From Parabacteroides sp. PFB2-10 (GTDB taxonomy: Bacteria; Bacteroidota; Bacteroidia; Bacteroidales; Tannerellaceae), in contig NZ_JARXWI010000015.1 of the NCBI RefSeq assembly GCF_029893085.1, positions 1 to 64,000 on the forward strand: a stretch of 64,000 bases of DNA. Direction: 5' to 3'. A program made the position numbers and the translations under genes. The notes beneath the pieces were generated by a model. The model was not told where the DNA came from, did no database searches, and was given only the letters and a program-made list of their open reading frames with translations. Below, one piece after another: positions 46,114-54,437 of this stretch (its first letter is position 1; each line of letters opens with the position of its first letter).

Positions 46114-47010
46114 ATGCAGATACGAATTAATAAATACATCAGTGACAGCGGATATTGTTCGCGTCGCGAAGCAGACAAGTATATCGAACAGGGTGAAGTG
46201 ACCATCGACGGCAAAAGAGCTGAGGTAGGAAGTGTCGTATCGCCGGGGCAGACGGTCAGGATTTTCGGAGAAGAGATCAAGCGGACCAGCAAATCGGTTA
46301 TCATCGCCTATAACAAACCGGTAGGTGTTGTTAGCACGACAGACGCCGACGAAAAGAATAATATCACGGCTGCCATTGGGCATGAGGAGCGTATATTCCC
46401 CATCGGGCGCCTCGATAAGGACTCGCAGGGATTGATCCTGTTGACCAACGAGGGAGATATTGTCAATAAGATATTGCGTGCCGATAACAATCACGAGAAA
46501 GAATATATTGTGACGGTGAATAAATTGATTACGGCGGACTTCGTGCAACGGATGCAAAAAGGGGTACCCATCCTGGGAGTGGTCACCCGTAAATGCGTAG
46601 TGACACAACAAGGCCCCAACACCTTCACGATTGTATTGCGCCAGGGACTCAACCGACAGATTCGCCGTATGTGTGAATACCTGGGATATACCGTTACCAA
46701 GCTGCAACGGATACGCATTATGCATATTCATCTGGGCAACTTAAAAACAGGACAATACCGCAACCTGACAGCCGCCGAGACTGAAGAGCTGTATCGAAAA
46801 ATCTCTACATCCGCTAAAACACAAAGCACTTCTACCAAGAAGAAAAGCTCCGCGCCTTCTTCAGTACGCAAAAAGGAAACACCCGATCACTCGAAAAGAA
46901 AGCCGACACAGAGTAAAGCAACAGCAGCCCGACCGACAGCAGGAAAAGGCAAAACAGGCAAACCTTCTGAAAGAAATACCTCTTTTCGTCCCAGAAGCAA
47001 GCGAGGTTAA
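46114..47010 (+). CDS. rluF: 23S rRNA pseudouridine synthase RluF-like
   Basis: A 298-residue RsuA-family enzyme. An N-terminal S4 RNA-binding domain (RINKYISDSGYCSRREADK) precedes the catalytic domain with GRLDKDSQGLILLTN, where the Asp is the nucleophile, and GLNRQIRRMCEYLGY. The stretch around NKILRADNNHEKEY and GVPILGVVTRKC follows RluF (pseudouridine 2604) more than RluB. A lysine- and serine-rich tail of about 60 residues is extra and may aid rRNA binding. It ends three bases before convergent cobC. Confidence 0.88.
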   Translation: MQIRINKYISDSGYCSRREADKYIEQGEVTIDGKRAEVGSVVSPGQTVRIFGEEIKRTSKSVIIAYNKPVGVVSTTDADEKNNITAAIGHEERIFPIGRLDKDSQGLILLTNEGDIVNKILRADNNHEKEYIVTVNKLITADFVQRMQKGVPILGVVTRKCVVTQQGPNTFTIVLRQGLNRQIRRMCEYLGYTVTKLQRIRIMHIHLGNLKTGQYRNLTAAETEELYRKISTSAKTQSTSTKKKSSAPSSVRKKETPDHSKRKPTQSKATAARPTAGKGKTGKPSERNTSFRPRSKRG

Positions 47011-47013
47011 AGG

Positions 47014-47535
47014 TCAATATTCGAACGCAACCACCTCTCCATAAGCCGGCATCAGTTCGAATGTCCGGCGTATATCCGCTTGTTCAAAATAGACACGGGC
47101 GCAACTGATCACACCCCCATGTGTAAAAATAATAACGGATTGGTAGTTTTTTTCTCTTTTCAAGGTATCGAAAAAATCGGCCACCCGGTCATACATCATC
47201 ATAAACGATTCACCGTTGGGCGCCGGGGTATCAACCCAGTCTTTCTCCCAGGCCGACATATCCATATCATCCCATCGCTGGGTTTCCCAATCACCAAAAT
47301 GGATCTCTTTCAAACGGTCGTCTAACACCGGATTGGCATACCCGCAAAAAGCGGCCAACCGGCGACAGCGACTTAAAGGACTGGAATAAACAATATCAGG
47401 CAGGATACCGCTCAAATTCTTTTTCACAACAGCCGCCTCCTCTTCAAAGGTCTCTTTCAAGGGAACATCCGTCTGCCCATAACACATGCCCGGAGGACAA
47501 CCAACAGCCGTATGGCGTACTAAGTAAACTTTCAT
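47014..47535 (-). CDS. cobC: Alpha-ribazole phosphatase-like histidine phosphatase
   Basis: A 173-residue phosphoglycerate-mutase-type phosphatase. The catalytic RHT motif is YLVRHTAVGCPPGMCYGQTD, where the C-Y-G-Q-T/S-D run is typical of CobC. The second His lies in FTHGG. It should remove the phosphate from alpha-ribazole phosphate or adenosylcobalamin phosphate. The start is the ATG at 47535, as the GTG six bases upstream abuts the promoter. It is separated from cobS by about 300 bp of repeats and has its own promoter. Confidence 0.85.
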   Translation of the reverse strand: MKVYLVRHTAVGCPPGMCYGQTDVPLKETFEEEAAVVKKNLSGILPDIVYSSPLSRCRRLAAFCGYANPVLDDRLKEIHFGDWETQRWDDMDMSAWEKDWVDTPAPNGESFMMMYDRVADFFDTLKREKNYQSVIIFTHGGVISCARVYFEQADIRRTFELMPAYGEVVAFEY

Positions 47536-47539
47536 ATCC

Positions 47540-47548
47540 ACAAATATA
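47540..47548 (-). promoter_or_regulatory. -7 element TATATTTGT abutting the cobC start
   Basis: Exact TAnnTTTG match on minus with TTTG ending five bases before the cobC ATG. It predicts a leaderless cobC mRNA and shows that cobC is expressed apart from the other cob genes. Confidence 0.65.
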
Positions 47549-47562
47549 GTGAATCCCGATTT

Positions 47563-47690
47563 GACATTTTGTCAAAAACGCAGGAGAATTTTTCCAAACT
47601 CCCAGGACTTTTTTCACAAACTCCCGGGAGAAACATTTTTTAACGTATCATATTGTAAAGTAAAATGGCCATTTTGCTATCAAAATGATA
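47563..47690 (+). repeat. Dispersed element B, copy B6
   Basis: Matches B4 and B5 in order, with GACATTTTGTCAAAA, CTCCCAGGACTTTTTTCAC, the CTCCCGGGAG core and AACGTATCATATTG. The hairpin is AAAATGGCCATTTT and the right end CAAAATGATA. Only seven bases separate it from A2. Confidence 0.82.
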
Positions 47691-47696
47691 ATTCGT

Positions 47697-47858
47697 CTTG
47701 AACTGTGATTTCGCTGAATACATGATGGGCTATGATGTGATTTTTCCTGATTCATTTTTTGATTCATCTGATTGATTATACAAACAATCAGAAAAATCTT
47801 TCAAATCAAACGAATCAAATCATAGCCCATCATGTATTCAGCGAAATCCCGGTTCAAG
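47697..47858. repeat. Dispersed palindromic element A, copy A2
   Basis: Perfect 30-bp arms at 47707-47736 and 47819-47848, and outer CTTGAAC/GTTCAAG pairs, enclose a loop with an inner CTGATT...AATCAG hairpin (about 47769-47792). Compared with A1, the arms differ at paired positions so that pairing is kept. The right end runs 21 bases into cobS. Confidence 0.88.
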
Positions 47859-48599
47859 AAGCAATACAGCTATATAAAAAGAAATTTCACACAACAGAAA
47901 AAGAGCGCCGCAGCAATCGCCGGTATATCCCTGTATTTTCTTTTTCATCAGGAGGATTAAAAAGAAAAAAACCACTACAGGAGCTAAGGCGGCAAGCCAG
48001 AGGTGTGTGTCAAATAATAGAAACAGGGGCAATAATCCGAAAAGAATAGAAAGCAACAAAGCGCCAAGAGTACTTCCTTTATAGATTGTTTTTGCCTTGC
48101 TCGACTCTGCCGTTCGAGCGTAAGGTAGGAAGCGAGTCAACTGTGAGGCTATGAATTTGCAAAACGGATCGCCCACCAACAAGGCGAAACAGGCAAATGG
48201 ATAAGGCAGGTTTACCAGTAAGGAATAGAACAGCAGGAAATAGAAGATAAGTCCGATTACTCCGTATGTTCCGATATGTGAGTCTTTCATAATCGCCAGG
48301 ATACGCTCTTTGGTGTTTCCTCCGCCAAAACCATCTAAGAAGTCGGCTAATCCGTCTTCGTGCAGGGCGCCGGTCAGTAACACACGGCTTAACAGGGCAA
48401 GAATCACAGCAATGGAATAAGGCAATACCTGCGCTGTTAGCCATAAGGTAGCCGCCATTATTCCTCCGGTAAGCCATCCGACCACCGCCCAGTAGTTGAC
48501 CACCCGGCTGAAATATTCCGGCGGTACCTGAAACGCCTTCAGCCGCCAGAAAGGAAGGCGGGTAAAGAAAACAAAAGCAGCCGCTACACTTTTCAGCAT
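47838..48599 (-). CDS. cobS: Adenosylcobinamide-GDP ribazoletransferase (cobalamin synthase)
   Basis: A 253-residue integral membrane enzyme that joins adenosylcobinamide-GDP to alpha-ribazole. It has about six membrane segments and the family pattern FFTRLPFW near the N-terminus, ALHEDGLADFLDGFGGG with the catalytic acidic residues, and KDSHIGTYGVIGL. The last seven codons including the stop (LEPGFR and TGA) lie inside the end of repeat element A2, so the repeat has replaced or extended the original C-terminus. It starts one base after the cobT stop. Confidence 0.92.
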   Translation of the reverse strand: MLKSVAAAFVFFTRLPFWRLKAFQVPPEYFSRVVNYWAVVGWLTGGIMAATLWLTAQVLPYSIAVILALLSRVLLTGALHEDGLADFLDGFGGGNTKERILAIMKDSHIGTYGVIGLIFYFLLFYSLLVNLPYPFACFALLVGDPFCKFIASQLTRFLPYARTAESSKAKTIYKGSTLGALLLSILFGLLPLFLLFDTHLWLAALAPVVVFFFLILLMKKKIQGYTGDCCGALFLLCEISFYIAVLLLEPGFR

Positions 48600-48600
48600 A

Positions 48601-49638
48601 TCAGAAATATTTTGTTACCTGTATCTTCTTGAATGAATGCATCTCATTGATCATCCTGACCGCCGATTCAATAATAGGGTAGGCACAGAGGGCTCCTGTT
48701 CCTTCACCCAGACGGAATCCCAGGTTGAGAATGGGGGAGGCTTTCAGATAATCCAATAAGAGTTTGTGCCCAGCTTCATCTCCCTGATGTCCAAAGATAC
48801 AATAGTGTAAGACTTCCGGATAGAGCTTGGAGGCAACCAATACGCAGTTGGTCATAATAAAGCCATCTACCAGAATAAGCATTTTCAGTTCGGCCGCTTT
48901 CAGCATGGCACCAACCGCCATAACCATCTCATACCCGCCGAAGTAACGCATGATATCCTTTACCGATCCATCTCCGGTATAGTTCTTCATGGATTGGCTG
49001 AGTACGTTGAATTTATGATGAATAATGCTGCCGGTAAAGTCACAGCCGGCACCGATACACTTATCCAACGGAATGCCCGTCAGGGCGTTCATCCAGAGCG
49101 AAGAGGAGGAGGTGTTGGTGATGCCCATCTCTCCGAATCCAATCACGTTACAACCCTCCTTGAAGCTGCCCTCCGCACACGCTGCTCCTCTCTCCAGGGC
49201 AAGGGCCATCTCTTCATGTGTCATGGCCGCTTCGTGCAGGTAGTTACGCGTGCTTTTCCGTATCTTCATGTCGATAATCGGATCATCCGGCTTGAAATCG
49301 TAATTCACCCCCGCATCGACTACCTTCAGATCGATGCCATGCTGCCGCGCCAGGAAATTAATGCCTGCGCCTCCTGCCCAGAAGTTGGCAACCATCTGAT
49401 AGGTCACCTCCTGCGGGGAAGGGCTGACTCCTTCGGCTGCAATGCCGTGGTCACCGGCAAACACAATATGCGTCGGTTTATTCAATTGGGGCGAGAGCGT
49501 TTGCTGTACCCAGCCGATTTGCATCGCCAAGTCTTCCAACACGCCTAAAGAACCTTTGGGTTTTGTCAGATTATCTATTTTGTCTTGCAGATAGGGACGT
49601 ATCTCGTCATTTGGTTTTTCGATCGTGAATCGTATCAT
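48601..49638 (-). CDS. cobT: Nicotinate-nucleotide:dimethylbenzimidazole phosphoribosyltransferase
   Basis: A 345-residue enzyme that makes alpha-ribazole phosphate by activating the lower-ligand base. Family motifs are [41 protein letters not shown], and the catalytic Glu in RLGEGTGA near residue 317. It lies in the operon between cobU and cobS. With CobC and CobS it forms the nucleotide-loop branch. Confidence 0.94.
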   Translation of the reverse strand: MIRFTIEKPNDEIRPYLQDKIDNLTKPKGSLGVLEDLAMQIGWVQQTLSPQLNKPTHIVFAGDHGIAAEGVSPSPQEVTYQMVANFWAGGAGINFLARQHGIDLKVVDAGVNYDFKPDDPIIDMKIRKSTRNYLHEAAMTHEEMALALERGAACAEGSFKEGCNVIGFGEMGITNTSSSSLWMNALTGIPLDKCIGAGCDFTGSIIHHKFNVLSQSMKNYTGDGSVKDIMRYFGGYEMVMAVGAMLKAAELKMLILVDGFIMTNCVLVASKLYPEVLHYCIFGHQGDEAGHKLLLDYLKASPILNLGFRLGEGTGALCAYPIIESAVRMINEMHSFKKIQVTKYF

Positions 49639-49659
49639 TGTCTTTTATTTTTAGGTTTG

Positions 49660-50169
49660 TTATTTCACTTGCATGGGTATGCCCGCCACCATCAGGTAGA
49701 CCTCGTCAGCACGGGCGGCCATATACTGATTCAGCCAGCCTTGCAGGTCGGCAAACTTACGTTGGAGGTCATTGGCGGACATCTCCCCCATTCCTACTTC
49801 GTTGGTCACGAAAATAAAGGTAGCATCCTGATTGGTAAAGGCATCAAATTCCTGCTTTAATTCAGTGAGAGAGGCTTCGACATCCGATTGCAGATCGAAG
49901 AAAAAGTTGGTCGCCCACAGGGTAACACAGTCGATCAGTACCACACGACCCGGAAAGCGATGGCGGCTTAATTGTTTCTCTTCTTCGATTGTTGTCCATT
50001 CCGGCCCACGTTCGACTCGATGCCGCTCGATACGTCGGCGATGTTCTTCATCCCATACGCGGGAGGTGGCCAGATAGACAGGATTGGCAGCCAGCGACAA
50101 AGCCATTTCCTGTGCAAAGCGACTCTTGCCGGACCGTTGTCCACCGGTTATCAGAATAATCTTTTTCAT
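49660..50169 (-). CDS. cobU: Adenosylcobinamide kinase / guanylyltransferase
   Basis: A 169-residue bifunctional enzyme that phosphorylates adenosylcobinamide and attaches GMP. The P-loop is ITGGQRSGKSRFAQ, followed by YLATSRVWDEEHRRRIERHR with the guanylylated His, and VLIDCVTLWATN and FVTNEVGMG. It is placed between cbiB (three-base gap) and cobT. Confidence 0.93.
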   Translation of the reverse strand: MKKIILITGGQRSGKSRFAQEMALSLAANPVYLATSRVWDEEHRRRIERHRVERGPEWTTIEEEKQLSRHRFPGRVVLIDCVTLWATNFFFDLQSDVEASLTELKQEFDAFTNQDATFIFVTNEVGMGEMSANDLQRKFADLQGWLNQYMAARADEVYLMVAGIPMQVK

Positions 50170-50172
50170 TAT

Positions 50173-51129
50173 TTATATGCTAAGATCCACAAAAGTACAC
50201 ACAATTAGGACGATAACAACACATAGCAACATGCCGATTTCCGCCCGGCGGTTTATTTGTATGGCGCGCTGCATATCCATCGTTGTCAGTTCCCTTTCCC
50301 GTTCGCCAATATAGGGCTTGTCTACCCGTTGGCCGAAATAGCTGTTTGGCCCTCCGAAACGGCAGCCCAGAATCCCGGCCAGGGCGGCTTCCGGATAGCC
50401 GGAGTTCGGGCTGGCGTGATGTCGTCCCTGTCTGCGTACAAAAGCGAACAAGGAAAGATTGCCGCTGGCAATAACCATCAAAGCGGCCGTCAGACGTGCC
50501 GGAATATAATTGGCTATATCATCTATTCTCGCGGCCCAGCAGCCGAACTCTTTATAGCGTTCATTCTTATAGCCGATCATCGAGTCGAGGGTATTCACCA
50601 TCTTGTAAGCAAACATACCAGGTGCGCCAAGCACCAGGAACCAAAATATTGGAGCAATCACGCCGTCATTTAGGTTTTCCGCCAAGGTTTCAAGAGCAGC
50701 CGTACGCACCTGTTGAGGCGAAAGCTCGAAGGTGTCACGCCCAACAATACGGGCAACCTGCCTTCTCCCCTCTTCCACCGAGCGGTCTGTTGCCACAAAT
50801 ACCTGACGAACCTCTTTAATCAATGTTTTTCCGGCCAGACAATAGAAAACAACTATCGCGGAAAGGACAACCGCCAAACTCGGATGAATCGCAGTGAATC
50901 CCGCTAACAGGGCATACATCAACAGAAAACTCAAAACAATCAGGGAGATACTAAAGAAAGCCCCTTTCGCTTTTCGCCTCTTTCCTTTATTGATTGTTTT
51001 TTCTCCCCAGGCAATTACCTTACCGAAACCTACTACCGGATGTGGCATCATAGGTGGATCTCCGAACAACCGGTCAGCTATCCACCCCGTCAACAGCGGA
51101 ATCAATCGGTATAAACAGATCAGATCCAT
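50173..51129 (-). CDS. cbiB: Adenosylcobinamide-phosphate synthase CbiB/CobD
   Basis: A 318-residue membrane enzyme that attaches aminopropanol phosphate to adenosylcobyric acid. Segments typical of the family are WIADRLFGDPPMMPHPV, ETLAENLNDGVIAPIFW, NTLDSMIGYKNERY and HASPNSGYPEAALAGILG. The start is the ATG at 51129. It overlaps the upstream decarboxylase gene by ten bases. Confidence 0.92.
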   Translation of the reverse strand: MDLICLYRLIPLLTGWIADRLFGDPPMMPHPVVGFGKVIAWGEKTINKGKRRKAKGAFFSISLIVLSFLLMYALLAGFTAIHPSLAVVLSAIVVFYCLAGKTLIKEVRQVFVATDRSVEEGRRQVARIVGRDTFELSPQQVRTAALETLAENLNDGVIAPIFWFLVLGAPGMFAYKMVNTLDSMIGYKNERYKEFGCWAARIDDIANYIPARLTAALMVIASGNLSLFAFVRRQGRHHASPNSGYPEAALAGILGCRFGGPNSYFGQRVDKPYIGERERELTTMDMQRAIQINRRAEIGMLLCVVIVLIVCTFVDLSI

Positions 51130-52124
51130 TGCCTTATAGCTTTTACTAACAGATTGTTTTCCTCTTTTAACTGAGCTGCTATCCGAAAACAAAAGGGATC
51201 CAATCCTCTGAAGTTGGCGGCATCCCGGATCAGTATACCATGCGATTCAATCAGGTACTCCTTCAATGCGGCAGCCTTTCTATCCTTCAAACGGCAGAGA
51301 AAGAAATGGGTGTCGGTAGGATAGATCGTCAGTCCTTCGATATCTTGCAACGCTTGTTGCAAACGTTTAGCCTCTTCCAGGCAGACAGACTCAGGCTGCA
51401 TCTCTTCGTTTTCCAATAGGAATTTCCCGGCTTCTACCGCCAATACATTCACCGACCAAGGCATCCGGCAAAGGTTTATGTTGGCAATCAGATCCCGATG
51501 CGCGGTCAGATAGCCCAGACGCAAACCGGGAATGGCATACTGCTTGGTCATGGAATGAAGAAGGATCAGATTCCGATAGCTTGTTGCCTTCGGCACATCC
51601 CAGACCCTTTCCCTCGTGAAATGCCCGTATGACTGATCGAACACAAAACAGGTTTGCGGGTTTCGTTCTACCATATCTTTCAACAGATCGATATTATAGA
51701 CCTTTCCCGTTGGGTTATTTGGGTTACATATCCATACTAAATCCATGGAAGAGAGATTTATCTCTTCCGGTTGCTCGTAGAAAGAGAGCGTATGTCGGTG
51801 TATCCGACAGGCATCTTCATACTCGCTAAAAGTAGGGATCAGTATGGCTGTTTTGCTGCCTTCGAACGCTTTTGCGATCAGGTAGATCGCTTCAGTCGCG
51901 CCATTGGTTACACAACAACAGGCCTCTTCTATCCCCAGCTTCCCGGCCAGCATTGCCCGAAGCGACTCCGCCTCCGGCTCCGGATAGGAATGAATCAGAT
52001 GCAGATGGGCAGCAAGGTAAGCACACAGAGCCGGCATATCCTGCGCGCCGCGTATATTGGAGCTAAAGTTCGCAACAATCTTCCCGGCGTAGTTATGGAT
52101 ATCATCTCCGTGTCCCTGTATCAT
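51120..52124 (-). CDS. cobD: Threonine-phosphate decarboxylase-like aminotransferase
   Basis: A 334-residue PLP enzyme of the HisC/CobD fold. It shows the N-terminal GHGDDIHNYA and NFSSNI region, VTNGATEAIYLIA, WICNPNNPTGKVY and the PLP lysine in LLHSMTKQYAIPGLRLGYL. In this operon it should make (R)-1-aminopropan-2-ol phosphate for CbiB. HisC-type activity cannot be excluded from sequence alone. It overlaps cobQ by four bases and cbiB by ten. Confidence 0.9.
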   Translation of the reverse strand: MIQGHGDDIHNYAGKIVANFSSNIRGAQDMPALCAYLAAHLHLIHSYPEPEAESLRAMLAGKLGIEEACCCVTNGATEAIYLIAKAFEGSKTAILIPTFSEYEDACRIHRHTLSFYEQPEEINLSSMDLVWICNPNNPTGKVYNIDLLKDMVERNPQTCFVFDQSYGHFTRERVWDVPKATSYRNLILLHSMTKQYAIPGLRLGYLTAHRDLIANINLCRMPWSVNVLAVEAGKFLLENEEMQPESVCLEEAKRLQQALQDIEGLTIYPTDTHFFLCRLKDRKAAALKEYLIESHGILIRDAANFRGLDPFCFRIAAQLKEENNLLVKAIRQWI

Positions 52125-53614
52125 GGTTGCTCATTCATTATGCGGTAAACCAATTCCATATCCACATGCTGGCGCACATGGTCAGCCAGTTTATTGTATT
52201 GCTCCTCTTTAAAGGCTTTTATATCAAAGGGCGCACCTTGGAGTTTGTCGGCGTATGGCGCCAATAGGTAGTCGATCGCCGCTTGATTGTCAAAGATACC
52301 ATGCATATAGGTGCCGAAACATGTTGTATGAAGGAAATAGCCTTCTCCCTTGCCATTATCCAGACGGTTTAGCGGAGAGGTCGGTTGCCCTTCGATTGGT
52401 AGGGTCGTTCCCATGTGGATCTCATAGCCTTCGCATACCTCTTCTTTGTCGAGTAGGTGGAACCTCATCTGCCGGGTGGTCTTTTCAGTTTCTATCCGTG
52501 TGACAACAGGCAGAAGTCCAAGCCCCGGCATCCGCTCGATCCCTCCTTCGATATGTTCCGGATCATACACCTCCTGCCCCATGATCTGGTAGCCACCGCA
52601 AATACCAACAACGGTCGCGCCCCGCTTACTGGCCTGTATAATGCTTTGTGCCGCTCCATTACGGCGCAATTCATAGAGATCGCCAAGCGTGTTTTTGCTT
52701 CCCGGCAGCAGGATGATATCCGCCTTCTCCAACTCCTCCCTGTTGTTTGTATAGTAGAGATGAACACGCGGATCACGTTCCAATACATTGAAATCGGTGA
52801 AGTTCGACATATGGCGCAATAATACGACCGCAATGTTTATCTTATTGTGGGATGCCTGCAGATTCTTTGTCTGCAACATCACGGAGTCCTCCTCCTCGAT
52901 ATAGATATCTTTATAATAGGGCACTACTCCAATCACAGGGATGCCGCAGAGTTCTTCGAGCATCTTTATGCCCGCTTCGAACAACCGGATATCGCCCCGA
53001 AACTTATTAATCAGAATTCCTTTCAGGTGTTTACGCTCCTCCGGTGTCAACAGCATGACTGAGCCATAGACCGAAGCAAACACCCCTCCGCGGTCGATAT
53101 CCGCTACTAAGATCACATTCGCTCCGGCATAGATCGCCATCGGCATATTCACCAGATCCACCTCCCGGAGGTTGATCTCTGAAATACTGCCAGCCCCTTC
53201 CATGACCACCGGATTGTAATGCGCCTGTAGGCGGTCGAACGCCCGATGTACCTCGTTGCGCAGCTCCTCCCGCCCTTCCCGGCTGAAATAGGTATAGGCA
53301 TCCTGGTTGCCGGAGGGTTTCCCATTCAACACCACCTGGCAGACCTTATCGCTGGAGGGTTTCAATAATAACGGATTCATATCCGCCAGACAGGGTACGC
53401 CAGCCGCCTCGGCCTGCACAGCCTGTGCGCGGCCTATCTCCAGCCCTTCGTGCGTTACATAGGAGTTGAGCGACATGTTCTGCGCCTTGAAAGGAGCCGG
53501 TCGGTAACCATCTTGCAGGAAAATGCGGCAGAAAGCGGCATTAATCACGCTCTTTCCCACATCACTGCCCGTTCCGGCAAACATAAGGGGAGTCAGTTTC
53601 TTCTGTTCAGACAT
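52121..53614 (-). CDS. cobQ: Cobyric acid synthase
   Basis: A 497-residue glutamine-dependent amidotransferase that adds four amides to the corrin ring. The N-terminal dethiobiotin-synthetase-like domain starts with LMFAGTGSDVGKSVINAAF. The C-terminal class I glutaminase domain has the nucleophile Cys in VVGICGGYQIMG and the His in TYMHGIFDN. It is the first gene of the six-gene cob operon. The leader is only 77 bases long and has no room for a cobalamin riboswitch. Confidence 0.94.
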   Translation of the reverse strand: MSEQKKLTPLMFAGTGSDVGKSVINAAFCRIFLQDGYRPAPFKAQNMSLNSYVTHEGLEIGRAQAVQAEAAGVPCLADMNPLLLKPSSDKVCQVVLNGKPSGNQDAYTYFSREGREELRNEVHRAFDRLQAHYNPVVMEGAGSISEINLREVDLVNMPMAIYAGANVILVADIDRGGVFASVYGSVMLLTPEERKHLKGILINKFRGDIRLFEAGIKMLEELCGIPVIGVVPYYKDIYIEEEDSVMLQTKNLQASHNKINIAVVLLRHMSNFTDFNVLERDPRVHLYYTNNREELEKADIILLPGSKNTLGDLYELRRNGAAQSIIQASKRGATVVGICGGYQIMGQEVYDPEHIEGGIERMPGLGLLPVVTRIETEKTTRQMRFHLLDKEEVCEGYEIHMGTTLPIEGQPTSPLNRLDNGKGEGYFLHTTCFGTYMHGIFDNQAAIDYLLAPYADKLQGAPFDIKAFKEEQYNKLADHVRQHVDMELVYRIMNEQP

Positions 53615-53622
53615 ATTTATTC

Positions 53623-53661
53623 GTTCTAAAAGAAGTTGCGAATTTACCTCTTTTTTAGAAC
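53623..53661. other. Hairpin in the cobQ leader / after the LytTR gene
   Basis: GTTCTAAAA (53623-53631) pairs with TTTTAGAAC (53653-53661), with additional CTTC/GAGG-type pairing inside. It may end the LytTR transcript or act in the cobQ leader. No B12-box (GCCACTG-type) sequence was found near it. Confidence 0.5.
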
Positions 53662-53691
53662 AAACACGTCCTGTTTGCTGCGTAGTATTTC

Positions 53692-54432
53692 TTATTTACT
53701 GATCAGTTTCTTATTCACAACCGTATCAAACAGTTCTTCCCTGCGATGTTTGGAGAGAGGAAGTTCTTTTCCGTTCACGAATACTCGACCACCACTAATC
53801 AGTTCGATATGAGCCACATTGACCAAAAAAGATTTGTGAATACGAAAGAAAGCATCACGTGGCAACATCTCTTCGATCGACGACATGGTCTGGTGGATTA
53901 CATAATGTTTTTCCTTAAATTGAAGCTTCAGGTAATTCTGCATCCCTTCCACATACAAGATCTCTTCCCAGGCGATTTTCACAAAAGAATCTCCCTGGCG
54001 GATATACACATCAGAAGGAATCTCTTCCGCATTATGATGAATAGACAGGCGCGAAGTATATAGTTCAAGTGCCTTTTGCGCCGCCTGAAAAAAGCGTTGG
54101 AAGCTGATCGGTTTCAGTAAGTAATCGACCACATTCAAGCGGAAACCATCCAGGGCATATTCGGAATAGGCCGTTGTAAATATAGTAATAGGAGGATTCT
54201 CCAGTGATTCCAGAAACTCCAACCCGGTCAGGTCAGGCATATTGATATCCAGAAACATCAGATCAGCCTCTTCCTGTCGAAGGAAATCGGAAGCTTCGAT
54301 GGCGGAGGAACAGGAGCCGACCACCTCCAGAAAGTTCACTTTGCCAATCAGCCCAATGACCCCTTCGATGGCAAACGATTCGTCGTCGACGACCAGACAA
54401 CGCAAGACAGGGGATTTAATGGATGCTTCCAT
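53692..54432 (-). CDS. LytTR-family response regulator
   Basis: A 246-residue regulator. The receiver domain (10-125) has LVVDDE and the phospho-acceptor Asp62 in MFLDINMPD. The C-terminal LytTR DNA-binding domain (about 145-246) holds VKIAWEEILYVEGMQNYLKL and FFRIHKSFLVN. It starts five bases after the stop of a LytS-type kinase, its likely partner. The cob operon follows on the same strand but probably uses its own control. Confidence 0.92.
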   Translation of the reverse strand: MEASIKSPVLRCLVVDDESFAIEGVIGLIGKVNFLEVVGSCSSAIEASDFLRQEEADLMFLDINMPDLTGLEFLESLENPPITIFTTAYSEYALDGFRLNVVDYLLKPISFQRFFQAAQKALELYTSRLSIHHNAEEIPSDVYIRQGDSFVKIAWEEILYVEGMQNYLKLQFKEKHYVIHQTMSSIEEMLPRDAFFRIHKSFLVNVAHIELISGGRVFVNGKELPLSKHRREELFDTVVNKKLISK

Positions 54433-54437
54433 AAATA

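Noticed and set aside
53615-53691. Cobalamin riboswitch upstream of cobQ
   Set aside because: The gap is too short and no B12-box sequence was found.
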